From Desulfobotulus mexicanus (GTDB taxonomy: Bacteria > Desulfobacterota > Desulfobacteria > Desulfobacterales > ASO4-4), in contig NZ_VDMB01000001.1 in the NCBI RefSeq assembly GCF_006175995.1, forward strand, positions 186,001 through 250,000: a DNA stretch of 64,000 nucleotides, written 5' to 3'. The translations under genes and the position numbers were made by a program. The notes beneath the pieces are model-generated. The model was not told the origin of the DNA. It searched no databases and saw only the letters and a list, made by a program, of their open reading frames with translations. Below, in pieces: positions 26,534-37,313 of this stretch; the first letter of the stretch is position 1, and every line of letters starts with the position of its first letter.

Positions 26534-26952
26534 CACTTCTTAATTGGATTGATTTTGTTGTACGGGGTGATGAAAGAGGCTCCCTTGTGGCCATTGAGGG
26601 CGGAATGAATATCCCCTTTGAGATAAAAAGGGTGTACTATATTTTCGGAACCGATGAAGGCGTTGCCAGAGGGTTTCATGCCCACAAATCCCTGCAGCAG
26701 GTGGCAGTATGCGTCAGTGGAAAATGCAGGATGGTTCTGGACGATGGAAGAATCCGCGAGGAAGCCTGGCTGGATTCTCCGTCAAAGGGCCTTCTGATTG
26801 GAGATATGATCTGGCGGGAGATGCATGATTTCAGCCCGAACTGTGTATTGATGGTGTTTGCCAGTGAGTATTATGATGAAGGGGATTATATCCGGGATTA
26901 CGATACTTTTTTAAATGGGGTTTGTGATGTACATCATTCATCCTCTTGCTGA
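26530..26952 (+). CDS. fdtA: dTDP-4-oxo-6-deoxyglucose 3,4-ketoisomerase (FdtA/WxcM-like cupin)
   Basis: A 140-residue cupin with the family pattern [45 protein letters not shown] and the later [18 protein letters not shown]. The paired histidines in FHAHK are the active-site bases. It would turn dTDP-4-keto-6-deoxyglucose into the 3-keto isomer for later amination at C3. Its ATG overlaps the rmlA stop. FdtA (galacto product) and QdtA (gluco product) cannot be separated by eye. Confidence 0.9.
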   Translation: MTLLNWIDFVVRGDERGSLVAIEGGMNIPFEIKRVYYIFGTDEGVARGFHAHKSLQQVAVCVSGKCRMVLDDGRIREEAWLDSPSKGLLIGDMIWREMHDFSPNCVLMVFASEYYDEGDYIRDYDTFLNGVCDVHHSSSC

Positions 26953-27400
26953 TGTAAAAACGGATAAGATAGGCACAGGCACCCGGATATGGCAGTATGC
27001 GGTTGTTTTTGAGGATGCTGTTCTGGGTGAAGACTGTAATATCTGTGCCCATACCCTTATAGAAGGTGATGTCATCATCGGAGACAGGGTGACGGTTAAA
27101 TCTGGTGTGTATTTATGGGATGGTGCACGTATTGAATCTGATGTTTTTATTGGTCCCAATGCTACATTCACCAATGATCCCATGCCAAGATCAAAGGTAT
27201 ATCCTGATCGTTTTTTCGGTATAACAATCAGGAGGGGAGCCAGTATAGGTGCCAATGCAACCTTGCTTCCCGGGGTGACAGTTGGTGAATATGCCATGGT
27301 TGGTGCAGGGACTGTTGTTACAGAAGATGTGGAACCGTATGCTGTTGTTGCGGGTAACCCTGCCAGAGTTTTGAGGTTTTTAAGCGGAAAGTCTTTTTGA
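26927..27400 (+). CDS. Hexapeptide-repeat acyltransferase (FdtC/QdtC-like sugar N-acetyltransferase)
   Basis: A 157-residue left-handed beta-helix protein with repeated [LIV]-G-x4 turns: IGTGTRIWQYAV, GEDCNICAHTLI, IGDRVTVKSGVYLWDG, IGANATLLPGVTVGEYAMVGAG, and the closing NPARVLR. It fits the N-acetyltransferase that finishes dTDP-3-acetamido-3,6-dideoxyhexose. It overlaps the fdtA end by 26 bp. The next pathway gene, the aminotransferase, is separated by an inserted antitoxin gene. Confidence 0.88.
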   Translation: MYIIHPLADVKTDKIGTGTRIWQYAVVFEDAVLGEDCNICAHTLIEGDVIIGDRVTVKSGVYLWDGARIESDVFIGPNATFTNDPMPRSKVYPDRFFGITIRRGASIGANATLLPGVTVGEYAMVGAGTVVTEDVEPYAVVAGNPARVLRFLSGKSF

Positions 27401-27563
27401 TGTATTGAGATCAGAACAGCTTTAAATAAATAGGCGGATCCCATTCATGCCATAAATTTAAGGCCCAGGTAAAAAGTGGTAGAATGGATGTGCCTGAAGC
27501 TTATCGGTATCTGGAATCCAGAAGCATTGAAGTCATTTTTTGTAAGAGACAGGACTTAGAAAG

Positions 27564-27857
27564 ATGAAGGTCAAAGTCATAAGACAGGGCTCTAGTTATG
27601 TTATTCCGATTCTGGAAAATACGGATCTGGAGCTGGATTCTTTTTATGTGGAGATTGACCCCTCCCTTGAAGCCATTTTGTTTCGGGTTGGTCAAAGCGA
27701 TACCATCGCTAAGCTCAGGGAGCTCAATGATATCTTAGGCGGGGATGACTATCTTTCATTCAAGCTGAAACACCTTCCGGAAAACTATAACCATACCAGC
27801 AGCCGCAGTGATGACGACATTCTTGCCGAAGCCCTGATGGAAAAATATGGAAAATAA
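27564..27857 (+). CDS. Putative antitoxin (AbrB/MazE-like) upstream of the PIN-fusion gene
   Basis: A 97-residue protein. The N-terminal [14 protein letters not shown] resembles a swapped-hairpin AbrB strand, although the rest ([20 protein letters not shown]) does not match closely. The C-terminus [15 protein letters not shown] is acidic and helical, like the toxin-binding tail of many antitoxins. It overlaps the next gene by 11 bp, the usual antitoxin-toxin arrangement. It interrupts the sugar-gene order between the acyltransferase and the aminotransferase. The call rests mainly on this position. Confidence 0.6.
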   Translation: MKVKVIRQGSSYVIPILENTDLELDSFYVEIDPSLEAILFRVGQSDTIAKLRELNDILGGDDYLSFKLKHLPENYNHTSSRSDDDILAEALMEKYGK

Positions 27858-29373
27858 ATTTCTCATAGATGTGAACATCGCACTGGATATTCTGCTGGAC
27901 AGGCTGGATACATCTCCAAGAATCTATGAGCTTTTTCAAAAGCTGAAAGCTCTTCCAACTATTTACCTTTCTACCTCACAGTTGCATACCATAGCTTTTA
28001 TTTTTTTTAAGGAAGGCAGAAAAAGCAGACCCCTGCATATCCTTCAGGAGGAATGGCAGCTTTTTTTAAAATTTTTTACCTTGATAAAAACACCTGCCTA
28101 TCTGGATGTGAATGATCCCCTGTTTCAAAGAGACACGGAGGACTACCTTATCGAGGCATCCGCAAAAATTGTCGGGGCAAAAATCATTACCCGTGATACG
28201 GCTTTCCTTCGTGCTTCCGAGTATGCGGTTTCCATAGATGATTTTTTATCCCTTCCGGTTCAGGAAGAAAAGAACATTGCTTTTCTGGATTTGAAAGCCA
28301 TCAACGAAGCCCATGCCTCGGAGCTTGAAAGGGCCTTTGACGGGGTACTGCATAGCGGCTGGTACATTCAGGGGCAGCAGGTGAAAGCCTTTGAATCGGA
28401 ATTTGCTGCATACTGCGGAACGCCTTTCTGTATTGGCGTTGCCAACGGCCTGGATGCCCTGACCCTGACCCTCAGGGCCTGGAAGGAAATGGGCAGGCTC
28501 AAGGAAGGGGATAAAATTCTTGTACCGGCCAATACTTACATTGCCAGTATCCTTGCCATCACGGAAAACCGCCTGATCCCCGTACTGGTGGAGCCGGATC
28601 CTGCAACTTTTAATATCAGTCCTTCAGAAATTCTTAAATTTCTCGATTCAAAAACAAAGGCTATTCTGCCTGTGCATCTTTACGGGCAGATGGCGGATAT
28701 GCCAGCCATTAAGGAAATTGCGGAAAAGAATGATCTGTTAGTGCTGGAAGATGCGGCTCAGGCCCATGGTGCCATCATCGGCGGTAAAAAGGCAGGAAGC
28801 TGGGGGGATGCGGCTGGTTTCAGTTTTTATCCGGGAAAAAACCTTGGGGCTTTAGGCGATGCCGGAGCTGTTACCACCCATGATGAAGAACTGGCCCTCA
28901 CCATCCGTGCCCTTGGCAATTATGGAAGCCATATAAAGTATGAAAACCTTTATCAGGGTGTCAACAGCAGGCTGGATGAAATACAGGCCGCCCTTTTGAG
29001 GGTGAAGCTTTTCCATTTGGATAAGGACATTGAAAAAAGACAGGCTGTGGCAAGGCAGTATATGGAGGGCATAAATCACCCTGAAATTTTACTTCCTGCC
29101 TGGAAGGAGGATGCTTCCCATGTTTTCCATCTTTTCGTACTGCGCTGTCAGAGACGGGATGCTTTGCAGGCATATCTCGCTGAAAAGGGTATTCAGACCC
29201 TGATCCATTATCCTGTAGCTCCACATAAACAGAAAGCTTATGGGGCATGGAAGGGGATTAGATTACCCCTTACGGAGCAGATTCACAGGGAGGTTTTGAG
29301 TCTGCCTATGGGATCGATAATCTGTAAAATTGATGTTTTTGAGGTGATAAAGGTTCTCAATGAATTTAATTAA
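27847..29373 (+). CDS. fdtB: PIN-domain toxin fused in frame to FdtB-type sugar aminotransferase
   Basis: The 508-residue frame has two parts. Residues 1-135 form a PIN-like nuclease domain ([15 protein letters not shown] with Asp8; [26 protein letters not shown] with Asp96/99 and Asp117), although the usual glutamate near residue 45 is not evident. From about residue 144 ([20 protein letters not shown]) it is a full DegT/DnrJ-type PLP aminotransferase with PLP lysine 331 in [14 protein letters not shown]. That part matches FdtB, which makes dTDP-3-amino-3,6-dideoxygalactose. FdtB normally starts where the second part begins. No in-frame ATG or GTG lies at the junction, though AGGAAGA followed by ATT is there. 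The end overlaps wzx by 14 bp. Confidence 0.85.
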   Translation: MENKFLIDVNIALDILLDRLDTSPRIYELFQKLKALPTIYLSTSQLHTIAFIFFKEGRKSRPLHILQEEWQLFLKFFTLIKTPAYLDVNDPLFQRDTEDYLIEASAKIVGAKIITRDTAFLRASEYAVSIDDFLSLPVQEEKNIAFLDLKAINEAHASELERAFDGVLHSGWYIQGQQVKAFESEFAAYCGTPFCIGVANGLDALTLTLRAWKEMGRLKEGDKILVPANTYIASILAITENRLIPVLVEPDPATFNISPSEILKFLDSKTKAILPVHLYGQMADMPAIKEIAEKNDLLVLEDAAQAHGAIIGGKKAGSWGDAAGFSFYPGKNLGALGDAGAVTTHDEELALTIRALGNYGSHIKYENLYQGVNSRLDEIQAALLRVKLFHLDKDIEKRQAVARQYMEGINHPEILLPAWKEDASHVFHLFVLRCQRRDALQAYLAEKGIQTLIHYPVAPHKQKAYGAWKGIRLPLTEQIHREVLSLPMGSIICKIDVFEVIKVLNEFN

Positions 29374-30604
29374 GACATCTTTTCTTACCTTTATAGCCAC
29401 AGCAGTCAAAATGATTTCCGGCCTTGTGATCAACAAGGCTGTTTCTATTTATATTGGCCCGTCCGGGCTTGCACTGGTGGGACAGTTTCATAATTTTATG
29501 CAATTAACGATGACCCTTGCGCAAGGTGCCATCAATAGCGGTGTGACAAAATATACTGCAGAATATGGTAAGGAAAGCTTAAAGATTCCAATGCTGTTTA
29601 GCACAGCGGCCAGAATAAGTATTGTGTGCTCATTGGTGGTTGGTGTTGCAACCATTGCAGCAGCACCATGGCTTTCTGAGTGGTTTTTAAAATCAGGGGA
29701 TTATGCATATGTTTTTGTGGTTTTTGGTTTTACAGCTGTGCTTTTTGTTCTGAATAATTTTCTTTTATCCATTATTAACGGACTTAAAGAGATAAAAACT
29801 TTTGTAAGTATTAGTATTATACAAAGCCTTTATAGTCTTGTTTTTACATCTGTTCTTATAGTTTTTATGGGCTTGCACGGTGCTTTGCTTGCCCTTGCAA
29901 CCAATCAGTCTGTTGTTTTTTTTGTAGTTTTATACCTCCTTCGGAAACATTCCACTATCCGTCTTTATAATTTTTGTAAGGGTTTCAGTAGGCCGGAAGG
30001 TAAAAAACTCCTGGGTTACGCTGCCATGACCCTGACTTCTGCAGCAACGGTTCCTGTATCCCACCTTATTATACGAAATTTTTTGGGAGAAACCCTTGGA
30101 TGGGATGAGGCTGGTTACTGGCAGGCTATCTGGTATATTTCCACCATGTACCTCATGGTTGTGACAACATCTTTAAGCATCTATTACTTGCCAAGGCTTT
30201 CAGAGATTAAAGAGAAGGCTGAACTTCGCAGAGAAATATTGAATGGCTACGCAATTATTTTCCCTATAGTAACATTGCTGTCAGCAGGAATTTTTATCCT
30301 GAAAGATTTTATTATCTTACTTCTTTTTACTCCGGATTTTTATCCCATGCGGGAACTTTTTCTGGTTCAGCTTGTGGGGGATGTTGTAAAGATTGTCTCT
30401 TGGTTGCTAGCTTATTTAATGTTGGCTAAGGCTATGATCAAGGCTTTTATCTGTACGGAGATTATTTTTGCAGCTTCTTTTGTGGCTTTAACCTTCTATT
30501 TTGTAGGTTTTTATGGACTGGTTGGGGTTACATATGCTTATGCAACTAATTATGCATTGTATTTATTGATAATGATTTGGGTTGTTAAAAGTGAAATTTT
30601 ATGA
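29360..30604 (+). CDS. wzx: O-antigen flippase (Wzx/WzxE-like)
   Basis: A 414-residue polytopic protein with about 10-12 membrane helices and the MATE/PST-type N-terminus ([25 protein letters not shown] with [15 protein letters not shown]). This matches O-antigen translocases that flip lipid-linked repeat units to the periplasm. Codon use is more AT-rich than the housekeeping flanks, as usual for O-antigen genes. Its start lies inside the end of the aminotransferase gene, so the locus is transcribed as one unit. Confidence 0.88.
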   Translation: MNLIKTSFLTFIATAVKMISGLVINKAVSIYIGPSGLALVGQFHNFMQLTMTLAQGAINSGVTKYTAEYGKESLKIPMLFSTAARISIVCSLVVGVATIAAAPWLSEWFLKSGDYAYVFVVFGFTAVLFVLNNFLLSIINGLKEIKTFVSISIIQSLYSLVFTSVLIVFMGLHGALLALATNQSVVFFVVLYLLRKHSTIRLYNFCKGFSRPEGKKLLGYAAMTLTSAATVPVSHLIIRNFLGETLGWDEAGYWQAIWYISTMYLMVVTTSLSIYYLPRLSEIKEKAELRREILNGYAIIFPIVTLLSAGIFILKDFIILLLFTPDFYPMRELFLVQLVGDVVKIVSWLLAYLMLAKAMIKAFICTEIIFAASFVALTFYFVGFYGLVGVTYAYATNYALYLLIMIWVVKSEIL

Positions 30605-30637
30605 ATACGGTTGGTACATTTGTAAAGGATTTTGGCA

Positions 30638-31591
30638 ATGAATAATAAGAATCTTGTAAGTGTTGTGATCATTTCATACAACTCTGAAAAATATATTCTG
30701 GATGTTTTAGAAAGTGTAAAATGGCAGACATATAAAAATTTAGAACTTATTATAAGTGATGACGGTTCAACCGACAAAACGGTTTTGCTTGCAGATGGCT
30801 GGTTGAATGAGAACAAAAGCTTATTTAAGATGTGTAAGCTTGTGGCAAATAATAAAAATACAGGTATAACAGCAAATTGTAACAGAGGACTGAAATCTGC
30901 TAATGGTCAATATGTAAAGCTGATAGCTGCTGATGATCTTCTTTTAGAAAATTGCATAGAAGATTTATTGCAATTTTGCTTAAACAATGAGCTGGAATTT
31001 TGTTTTTCGAGGGTTTTACCATTTTCTGAGAATGAAGAAACAGATTATATCAAGACTAAGATAAAAGATGACAGGTTTAATTACGATTATTTTTTTAATA
31101 AAAAAAGAGATGAGCAGTACAAAGCACTACTGAGATTGACAACTCCGTTCAGTATAATTGTTGGTGGATTTTATAGCATAAATCTTTTAAAACGGGTTGG
31201 GTTTTATAATGAAGAGTATGAAATGATGGAAGATTACCCTTTTATTTTAATGCTTTCCAGATTGGGTTATCGATTTGAATTGTTGGATGTTTATACCTGT
31301 AAATACAGAGTGAGAGAACCAGAGTGTTTAATTGATTATAAAACCAGTAAAAGATATAATTTGCATTATATGAATCTTAGATCATTTAGAAAAAAAGTTG
31401 TAATTAAAGAAATGATCGGGCAGCGCATGTATTTTTCAGCTATTTATATGGTTTTTCTTTTATGGTTACTGAGTATTGAATATAAACAGGATTCTAAGTT
31501 TTTAATGTTCATATTTACTGTAGGGAGAAGGCTTAAGCAATTTATAATGGCTAAAGGAGTAGCTGGATTAAGAAGTGAAGAAAAAAAATGA
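30638..31591 (+). CDS. Family 2 glycosyltransferase
   Basis: A 317-residue GT-A fold enzyme: N-terminal VSVVIISYNSEKYILDVLESV, the nucleotide-binding ISDDGSTDKT, and the DxD-region AADDLLLENC. The C-terminal part is variable with hydrophobic patches. It should add one sugar of the polysaccharide repeat; donor and acceptor are unknown. It is very AT-rich. A TTG at 30632 is an alternative start. Confidence 0.88.
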   Translation: MNNKNLVSVVIISYNSEKYILDVLESVKWQTYKNLELIISDDGSTDKTVLLADGWLNENKSLFKMCKLVANNKNTGITANCNRGLKSANGQYVKLIAADDLLLENCIEDLLQFCLNNELEFCFSRVLPFSENEETDYIKTKIKDDRFNYDYFFNKKRDEQYKALLRLTTPFSIIVGGFYSINLLKRVGFYNEEYEMMEDYPFILMLSRLGYRFELLDVYTCKYRVREPECLIDYKTSKRYNLHYMNLRSFRKKVVIKEMIGQRMYFSAIYMVFLLWLLSIEYKQDSKFLMFIFTVGRRLKQFIMAKGVAGLRSEEKK

Positions 31592-32907
31592 TTAGAGCAT
31601 ATAATTTACTTTTTGCTTTGTTTGTTTGCATTAACTTGCATTTGCTTCGTAATCTAAGCATGGTTTTAATGTTTGGGCTGATTGGTTCTTTGTATATTGT
31701 CCTTTTTTTTGGTGTTTTGAATCAAAAAACCTTAATGATAAAAACAAACCATCTTTATTTCTCTTATTTGCTTTTTATACTTTTCAGTTTTTATGTTGTT
31801 TTTATTTCTGCATTTACCCATGAAGCGAGCGATTTTCTCAATGGGTTTTTGCGGTTTTTTTTATTAATGCCGATGGGTATTTTTGGCTATTTGTATATTA
31901 ATAATGAAGAACAAGTTAGAAAAATATTGATTTTTTATGCTGTGTTTATAGCTGTAAGTTGTTCTACAGTCCCCTTGCAGCATTTTATAGGGCCAATCAA
32001 CTGGTTTAGCTCTGTTTTTGAAAGGGCTGGAATGCCAAGGTATAGCAGCCTTATGGGAAGTGTAACCGTTACTGGTATTGCAGGTGGTGCTGGTCTTGTG
32101 GTTTTGTTGCTGCTTTCCAATATTAATAGTAGCATAAGATTCGGATTGGTTTTGTCTATATTGGTAGGTATGATTTTTAGTTTACAAAAGGCGTCTTTAG
32201 TTAATATTCTTTTGGCCTTTTTTATATATTTATGGTTTTCGGGTAAAATATCAAAGTGTGTGCTTGTTCGGTCTTTATTAAAAACCTTATTTATATTAGT
32301 TCTTTTGATGGTTTTTATTATTAGGTCAGAAGTAGCGGAAAAATATTTAATAGGATTTATGGCTTCAAATTTTAGTGAAACAATAACTTCAGATCAAAAA
32401 GAAACCGCTAAAGCTTACTATGATTACACTCTTTTGGAAAGTATGGGGCAAAGACTTGTTTTGCTGCCTAAAAAAGTTTTGCATGCTTATGGCGAGGAAA
32501 TTCTCATTGTTGGAGCCGGTTTTAAGGCAATGGCAGGTACATTAGCCCAGGAAGGTCCTATGAACCATAATGGTTTTTTCGATCTCTGGTTTTCTGGTGG
32601 TATTGTATACCTCTTAATTTTTTTAGTTTTGATTTTTTATTTGATTAAACAAATAAAACGAGCTGTTAGGTTTTCTGTAAGGAGTTCTGATAGCTTAATG
32701 CAGAATAATTTATATTGTTTTTATGGGTTATTAATAATGATCCTCATTAATAACTTTGGAGCAAATACGCTTTTTCAACCCAATACAGGGGTGATTTTTT
32801 GGCTGTTTGTTGGTATTTTAGCAGGCCATTATAATAGAAAATTAAGTTATGGCAGGATGAATTTATTAAAAAAAAGTTGTAATGGCTTGGTTTGTCAGGA
32901 TAAATGA
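31588..32907 (+). CDS. wzy: Putative O-antigen polymerase (Wzy-like)
   Basis: A 439-residue protein made almost entirely of hydrophobic segments (roughly 11-12) with one larger periplasmic loop near residues 255-330. This is the Wzy layout; sequence similarity between Wzy proteins is too low for a motif call. Position between a glycosyltransferase and gmd, the AT-rich composition, and ATGA overlap with the preceding gene support it. No WaaL ligase motif was recognised, but a ligase cannot be excluded. Confidence 0.75.
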   Translation: MIRAYNLLFALFVCINLHLLRNLSMVLMFGLIGSLYIVLFFGVLNQKTLMIKTNHLYFSYLLFILFSFYVVFISAFTHEASDFLNGFLRFFLLMPMGIFGYLYINNEEQVRKILIFYAVFIAVSCSTVPLQHFIGPINWFSSVFERAGMPRYSSLMGSVTVTGIAGGAGLVVLLLLSNINSSIRFGLVLSILVGMIFSLQKASLVNILLAFFIYLWFSGKISKCVLVRSLLKTLFILVLLMVFIIRSEVAEKYLIGFMASNFSETITSDQKETAKAYYDYTLLESMGQRLVLLPKKVLHAYGEEILIVGAGFKAMAGTLAQEGPMNHNGFFDLWFSGGIVYLLIFLVLIFYLIKQIKRAVRFSVRSSDSLMQNNLYCFYGLLIMILINNFGANTLFQPNTGVIFWLFVGILAGHYNRKLSYGRMNLLKKSCNGLVCQDK

Positions 32908-32932
32908 TTTTACTGCAGGAGTTTTACCTAAT

Positions 32933-34048
32933 ATGAAAAAAGCTCTTATAACCGGAATCACTGGTCAGGACGGTAGTTATCTTGCCGAGTTTCTCCTTGA
33001 AAAAGGCTATGAGGTTCACGGAATCAAACGCCGTGCGTCACTTTTCAATACCCAGCGTATCGATCACATCTATGAAGATCCCCATGTCGAAAACATGCGT
33101 TTTAAGCTCCATTACGGAGATCTTGCGGATTCTTCCAATCTCACCCGCATTATTCAGGAAATTCAGCCAGATGAAGTCTATAACCTTGCGGCTCAGAGCC
33201 ATGTGGCGGTAAGTTTTGAATCCCCTGAATACACGGCAGATGTGGATGCCATGGGTACTTTGAGAATTCTGGAGGCCATCCGCATTCTGGGCCTTGAGAA
33301 GAAAACCCGTTTTTATCAGGCAAGCACCAGCGAGCTTTTTGGTCTTGTGCAGGAAACTCCCCAGAAAGAAACCACACCCTTTTATCCCAGAAGCCCCTAT
33401 GCTGTTGCCAAACTTTACGCATACTGGATTACGGTGAACTACAGGGAGGCCTATGGCATGTATGCCTGCAATGGTATTCTTTTCAACCATGAATCCCCCC
33501 GTAGGGGAGAAACCTTTGTGACCCGTAAAATCACCCGTGGCCTTTCCAATATCGCTCAAGGCCTTGAGTCCTGTCTTTATATGGGCAATCTTGATGCCTT
33601 GCGAGACTGGGGCCATGCCAAAGATTATGTTCGCATGCAGTGGCTGATGCTCCAGCAGGATTTTGCGGAAGACTATGTCATTGCCACAGGAAAGCAGTAC
33701 AGCGTGCGGCAGTTCATTCTCTGGTCTGCTTCAGAGCTGGGGCTTGTCTTACGTTTTGAGGGAGTTGGAGTGGATGAAGTTGCTGTTGTGGACTCTGTGG
33801 AGGGAGATAAAGCTCCATTTATTCAGCCCGGTGATGTGCTTGTGCGCATTGACCCACGCTATTTCAGGCCAACGGAGGTGGAATCCCTCTTGGGAGATCC
33901 ATCCAAAGCAAAGGAAAAGCTGGGTTGGGTTCCTGAAATTACAGTGCAGGAAATGTGTGCTGAAATGGTGAATGAAGACCTGCGTATTGCAAGGCGCCAC
34001 GCTCTTTTAAAGCAAAATGGATATGGAGTCCCCGTTTCCTTTGAGTAG
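32933..34048 (+). CDS. gmd: GDP-mannose 4,6-dehydratase
   Basis: A 371-residue [23 protein letters not shown] (NAD(P)-binding), [17 protein letters not shown], catalytic [10 protein letters not shown] (YxxxK), and [20 protein letters not shown], all near-invariant in Gmd. It makes GDP-4-keto-6-deoxymannose for GDP-L-fucose or GDP-rhamnose. The start at 32933 ([11 protein letters not shown]) is the family start; the upstream open frame runs into wzy. A decayed second gmd lies at 12226-12489. Confidence 0.97.
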   Translation: MKKALITGITGQDGSYLAEFLLEKGYEVHGIKRRASLFNTQRIDHIYEDPHVENMRFKLHYGDLADSSNLTRIIQEIQPDEVYNLAAQSHVAVSFESPEYTADVDAMGTLRILEAIRILGLEKKTRFYQASTSELFGLVQETPQKETTPFYPRSPYAVAKLYAYWITVNYREAYGMYACNGILFNHESPRRGETFVTRKITRGLSNIAQGLESCLYMGNLDALRDWGHAKDYVRMQWLMLQQDFAEDYVIATGKQYSVRQFILWSASELGLVLRFEGVGVDEVAVVDSVEGDKAPFIQPGDVLVRIDPRYFRPTEVESLLGDPSKAKEKLGWVPEITVQEMCAEMVNEDLRIARRHALLKQNGYGVPVSFE

Positions 34049-34115
34049 TTTTTTTTCTTTATGCAGTAAGCTGTATTCTAGGGAAAAAGGGATTTTCATG
34101 GAAGGTGAGGTTTTT

Positions 34116-35099
34116 ATGGAAACAGAAACGCTAGGCCATAATGAAAAAATTTTTGTGGCAGGTCACAAAGGCATGGTGGGAAGCGCCATTGTCCGGCGTT
34201 TGCAGACATTAGGGTATGCTAATATTCTCACCCGAACCCGTCAGGAACTTAATCTTCTGGACCAGAAATCTGTTTCCGATTTCATGTTATCTGAGAAGTT
34301 AGATCAGGTTTATCTCGCTGCGGCCAAGGTTGGTGGCATTTATGCAAATAACGCATATCCTGCTGAATTTATATATGAAAATCTTATGGTTGAGGCCAAC
34401 GTTATACATGCAGCCCATCTGGGTGGTGTTCAGAAACTTCTTTTTCTTGGGAGTAGTTGTATTTATCCAAGGGAAGCGATACAGCCTATGACTGAAGAAG
34501 CTCTTATGACAGGTGTGCTGGAGCCGACAAATGAACCCTATGCTATTGCCAAGATTGCGGGCATCAAACTTTGCGAGAGCTATAACCGTCAATATGGAAG
34601 AGATTATCGTAGTGTAATGCCCACAAATCTATATGGGCCTGGAGATAATTTTAATCCTGAAAACAGTCATGTGATACCTGCTCTCCTGCGCCGTTTCCAT
34701 GAGGCTGTGCTGCAGAATATAGATGAAGTGGTGATCTGGGGCAGTGGTACTCCTATGCGTGAATTTCTGCATGTGGATGATATGGCTGCTGCTTCTGCGT
34801 ATGTGATGCAGCTGGATGAAACCACATACAAGGCTCACACCCTTCCCATGCTTTCTCATATCAATGTGGGTACGGGTGTGGATTGTACCATACGTGAGCT
34901 TGCAGAGACTATTGCAAAGGTTACGGGTTTTCGGGGTCGTCTCACCTTTGACACAACAAAGCCCGATGGAACCCCTCGGAAATTGCTGGATGTTTCCCGT
35001 CTCCGTTCTCTTGGCTGGGAAGCCAGTATTGCTCTGGAAGAAGGCCTTGCTGATGCTTACGGCTGGTTTATAAGTCATCAGGAAAACTTCAGGGAATAG
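34116..35099 (+). CDS. fcl: GDP-L-fucose synthase
   Basis: A 327-residue SDR epimerase/reductase: [50 protein letters not shown], catalytic [20 protein letters not shown] and [12 protein letters not shown]. With gmd it completes GDP-L-fucose. The start at 34116 follows a GGAAGGTGAGG ribosome site; an ATG at 34098 is possible. Confidence 0.96.
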   Translation: METETLGHNEKIFVAGHKGMVGSAIVRRLQTLGYANILTRTRQELNLLDQKSVSDFMLSEKLDQVYLAAAKVGGIYANNAYPAEFIYENLMVEANVIHAAHLGGVQKLLFLGSSCIYPREAIQPMTEEALMTGVLEPTNEPYAIAKIAGIKLCESYNRQYGRDYRSVMPTNLYGPGDNFNPENSHVIPALLRRFHEAVLQNIDEVVIWGSGTPMREFLHVDDMAAASAYVMQLDETTYKAHTLPMLSHINVGTGVDCTIRELAETIAKVTGFRGRLTFDTTKPDGTPRKLLDVSRLRSLGWEASIALEEGLADAYGWFISHQENFRE

Positions 35100-35260
35100 G
35101 TTATTATTGATCTGATTTTGTATTGTTGTGCTGTTATGTTTCTGGGCTTTTCTCGGATTCTTGTATTTTAAAGTTATTTGGCTGTGGTAAAGATATTAAT
35201 AATAAATTTGTCTTGTATCCTGTGCTGCTATCTTTATTGCGGTTTTTAATATTTGTTGAA

Positions 35261-36028
35261 ATGAAAAGGAACATCTTGAAGATATCAATTATAACAGTAT
35301 GCTATAATAGTCAGTCTACAATATTGGATACTATAAAATCTGTGTTCTCTCAGACTCATTCCGATGTTGAATATATCATTATTGATGGTGGATCTTCTGA
35401 TGATACTCTCAAAATAATTTCTAATTTCAAAAATCGAATTGCTAAGATTGTTAGTGAACCGGATAACGGTATCTATTCAGCTATGAATAAGGGCTTGGCT
35501 TTGGTAACGGGAGATATTGTTGGTATTTTGAACAGCGATGATTTTTATGCCAATAATCGGATTTTGTCAAAAGTTGCAGAAACTTTCGAAAGGGAACAGG
35601 TAGATTGTGTTTTCGGTGATCTTGTTTATGTTGATGCTGTTCATACTGAACGTATTGTTCGATATTGGAAATCTTCACCGTACAAGCATGGTCTTTTTCA
35701 GAGAGGATGGCATCCACCACATCCTACTTTTTTTGTAAAAAAAGAACTCTATTTAAAATTTGGTAATTTTGATGAGAGCTTTATGATTGCATCAGATATA
35801 GAAATTATGCTGCGTTTTATTGAGCGATATAATGTAAGGCCTTTTTATATTTCTAAAATTTTGGTTAAAATGAGATGTGGAGGAACAAGCAACCAGAGTT
35901 TGTGGAATATTTTTAAAGCGAACATCGAATGCTATAAGGCGTACAGGATTAACGGTGTTCCTCAGCCGTTAACTGCGCTATTTTTAAAGCTTTTATCCAG
36001 GCCTTCTCAATATTTTAAAAGGTTGTAA
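35261..36028 (+). CDS. Family 2 glycosyltransferase (WcaA/colanic-acid type)
   Basis: A 255-residue GT2: LKISIITVCYNSQSTILDTI, YIIIDGGSSDDTL, VSEPDNGIYSAMNKGLALVTGDIVGILNSDDFY. The EPDNGIYDAMNKG-like block is typical of the WcaA/WcaE-like group in capsule and O-antigen clusters. The start at 35261 (MKRNILKISIITV) is preferred over a 46-residue longer reading without a ribosome site. The donor may be GDP-fucose given the genes before it, but this is not shown. Confidence 0.88.
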   Translation: MKRNILKISIITVCYNSQSTILDTIKSVFSQTHSDVEYIIIDGGSSDDTLKIISNFKNRIAKIVSEPDNGIYSAMNKGLALVTGDIVGILNSDDFYANNRILSKVAETFEREQVDCVFGDLVYVDAVHTERIVRYWKSSPYKHGLFQRGWHPPHPTFFVKKELYLKFGNFDESFMIASDIEIMLRFIERYNVRPFYISKILVKMRCGGTSNQSLWNIFKANIECYKAYRINGVPQPLTALFLKLLSRPSQYFKRL

Positions 36029-36374
36029 TGATTAGCACCCTGTCCCGGCCCCCTGTGTCAGTGTAGTTGCCAGAAGGTTATGGATCCTGTCCTGGCGGAT
36101 AGGTTTATTTATCGTGCGGCATAGATCTGGTAGCTGATTCTTTAAGCATCTTATCGGAATATTATATATTCTAGATTAGGTCCGAACTTCTGAGTAGCCT
36201 GGATTTAGTTCTTACAATTCAGGTGCTTAAGGATTGGCTAATTATCTATCTGTGCTCAAAATGATTTTGAATCTGGCAACAAGTCACTCTATTACAGAAC
36301 GTCGTAACATGGCGTGCGTTACTTATTAGAAAGTGTACTTGGAATTGATTTGTAAATAATTTTTAGGTGAAAAA
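36029..36374. other. Intergenic region inside the polysaccharide locus
   Basis: About 345 bp with no open frame of note between a glycosyltransferase and an epimerase gene on the same strand. Its composition is less AT-rich in the first 100 bp than the gene before it. It may be remains of a lost gene; nothing recognisable could be read. GTAAC and GTTAC near 36306-36324 form a weak inverted pair. Confidence 0.4.
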
Positions 36375-37313
36375 ATGAGATTAGCAGTAACAGGTGCAAA
36401 TGGTTTTATTGGGAAATATTTACTGGCTTCACTATCTGGGAAGGGTTACATTCTGACAGCTGTTGTGCGTTCTGCTTATTTAGAGAATTTCCCTGAAAAT
36501 TGTACGGTCAAAAAAATTGATAATTTGGATGAAAAGCAGAATTGGCATGAAATTCTTAAAGATCAGGATATTGTTGTTCACTGTGCTGCCCGCGTGCATG
36601 TGATGCAGGATCGGGCTGCTGATCCCCTTGCGGAGTTTCGGAAAGTGAATGTGGAAGGAACCCTGAATCTCGCACGACAGGCTGCAAAGGCGGGTGTCAG
36701 GCGTTTTATTTTTTTAAGTTCCATAAAGGTAAACGGAGAGGAAACTTCCAGAATTTCTTTTTTTAAACCTGATGATATGTATAATCCCCGTGATGCTTAT
36801 GGCATTTCTAAAATGGAGGCAGAAAAAGGTCTTTGGGAAGTTGCTTCAGATACAGGAATGGAACTGGTTGTTATCAGGCCTGTGCTGGTTTATGGTCCTG
36901 GGGTAAAGGGCAACTTCAACAAAATACTTATATGGTTGGATAAAGGACTGCCTTTGCCCTTGGGCGCAGTAAATAATCTTCGCAGCATGGTTTCTTTGGA
37001 GAATCTTACAGATTTTATTGTGCTTTGTGCGAAGCATGCCTCAGCAGCCAATGAAGTTTTTTTGGTCAGTGACGGAAACGATATTTCCACAACTGACCTT
37101 CTTCGTGCAGTGGGTAAATCCATGGGAAGGCCTTCCCGTTTACTGCCTGTTCCTGATAGCTGGCTTCACTTTGGAGCTGTATTACTGGGTAAAAAAGTAG
37201 TGGCTCAGCGTCTTTTGGGTTCGCTTCGTGTGGATATAAGCAAAAATATTGAACTGCTGGGCTGGAAGCCACCTTTATCTGTGGAAGAAGGTTTGAGGAG
37301 GTGTATTAAGTGA
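36375..37313 (+). CDS. NAD-dependent sugar epimerase/reductase (WbpV-like SDR)
   Basis: A 312-residue extended SDR: MRLAVTGANGFIGKYLLASL, IVVHCAARVHVMQDRAADPL, FIFLSSIKVNGEET, catalytic YGISKMEAEKGL, and VIRPVLVYGPGVKGNF. It resembles WbpV-type proteins that act with WbpM-type dehydratases in UDP-QuiNAc synthesis. The following genes, a PglC-like transferase and a FlaA1-like dehydratase, give the same trio as wbpV-wbpL-wbpM of Pseudomonas. Its stop overlaps the next start. Confidence 0.87.
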   Translation: MRLAVTGANGFIGKYLLASLSGKGYILTAVVRSAYLENFPENCTVKKIDNLDEKQNWHEILKDQDIVVHCAARVHVMQDRAADPLAEFRKVNVEGTLNLARQAAKAGVRRFIFLSSIKVNGEETSRISFFKPDDMYNPRDAYGISKMEAEKGLWEVASDTGMELVVIRPVLVYGPGVKGNFNKILIWLDKGLPLPLGAVNNLRSMVSLENLTDFIVLCAKHASAANEVFLVSDGNDISTTDLLRAVGKSMGRPSRLLPVPDSWLHFGAVLLGKKVVAQRLLGSLRVDISKNIELLGWKPPLSVEEGLRRCIK

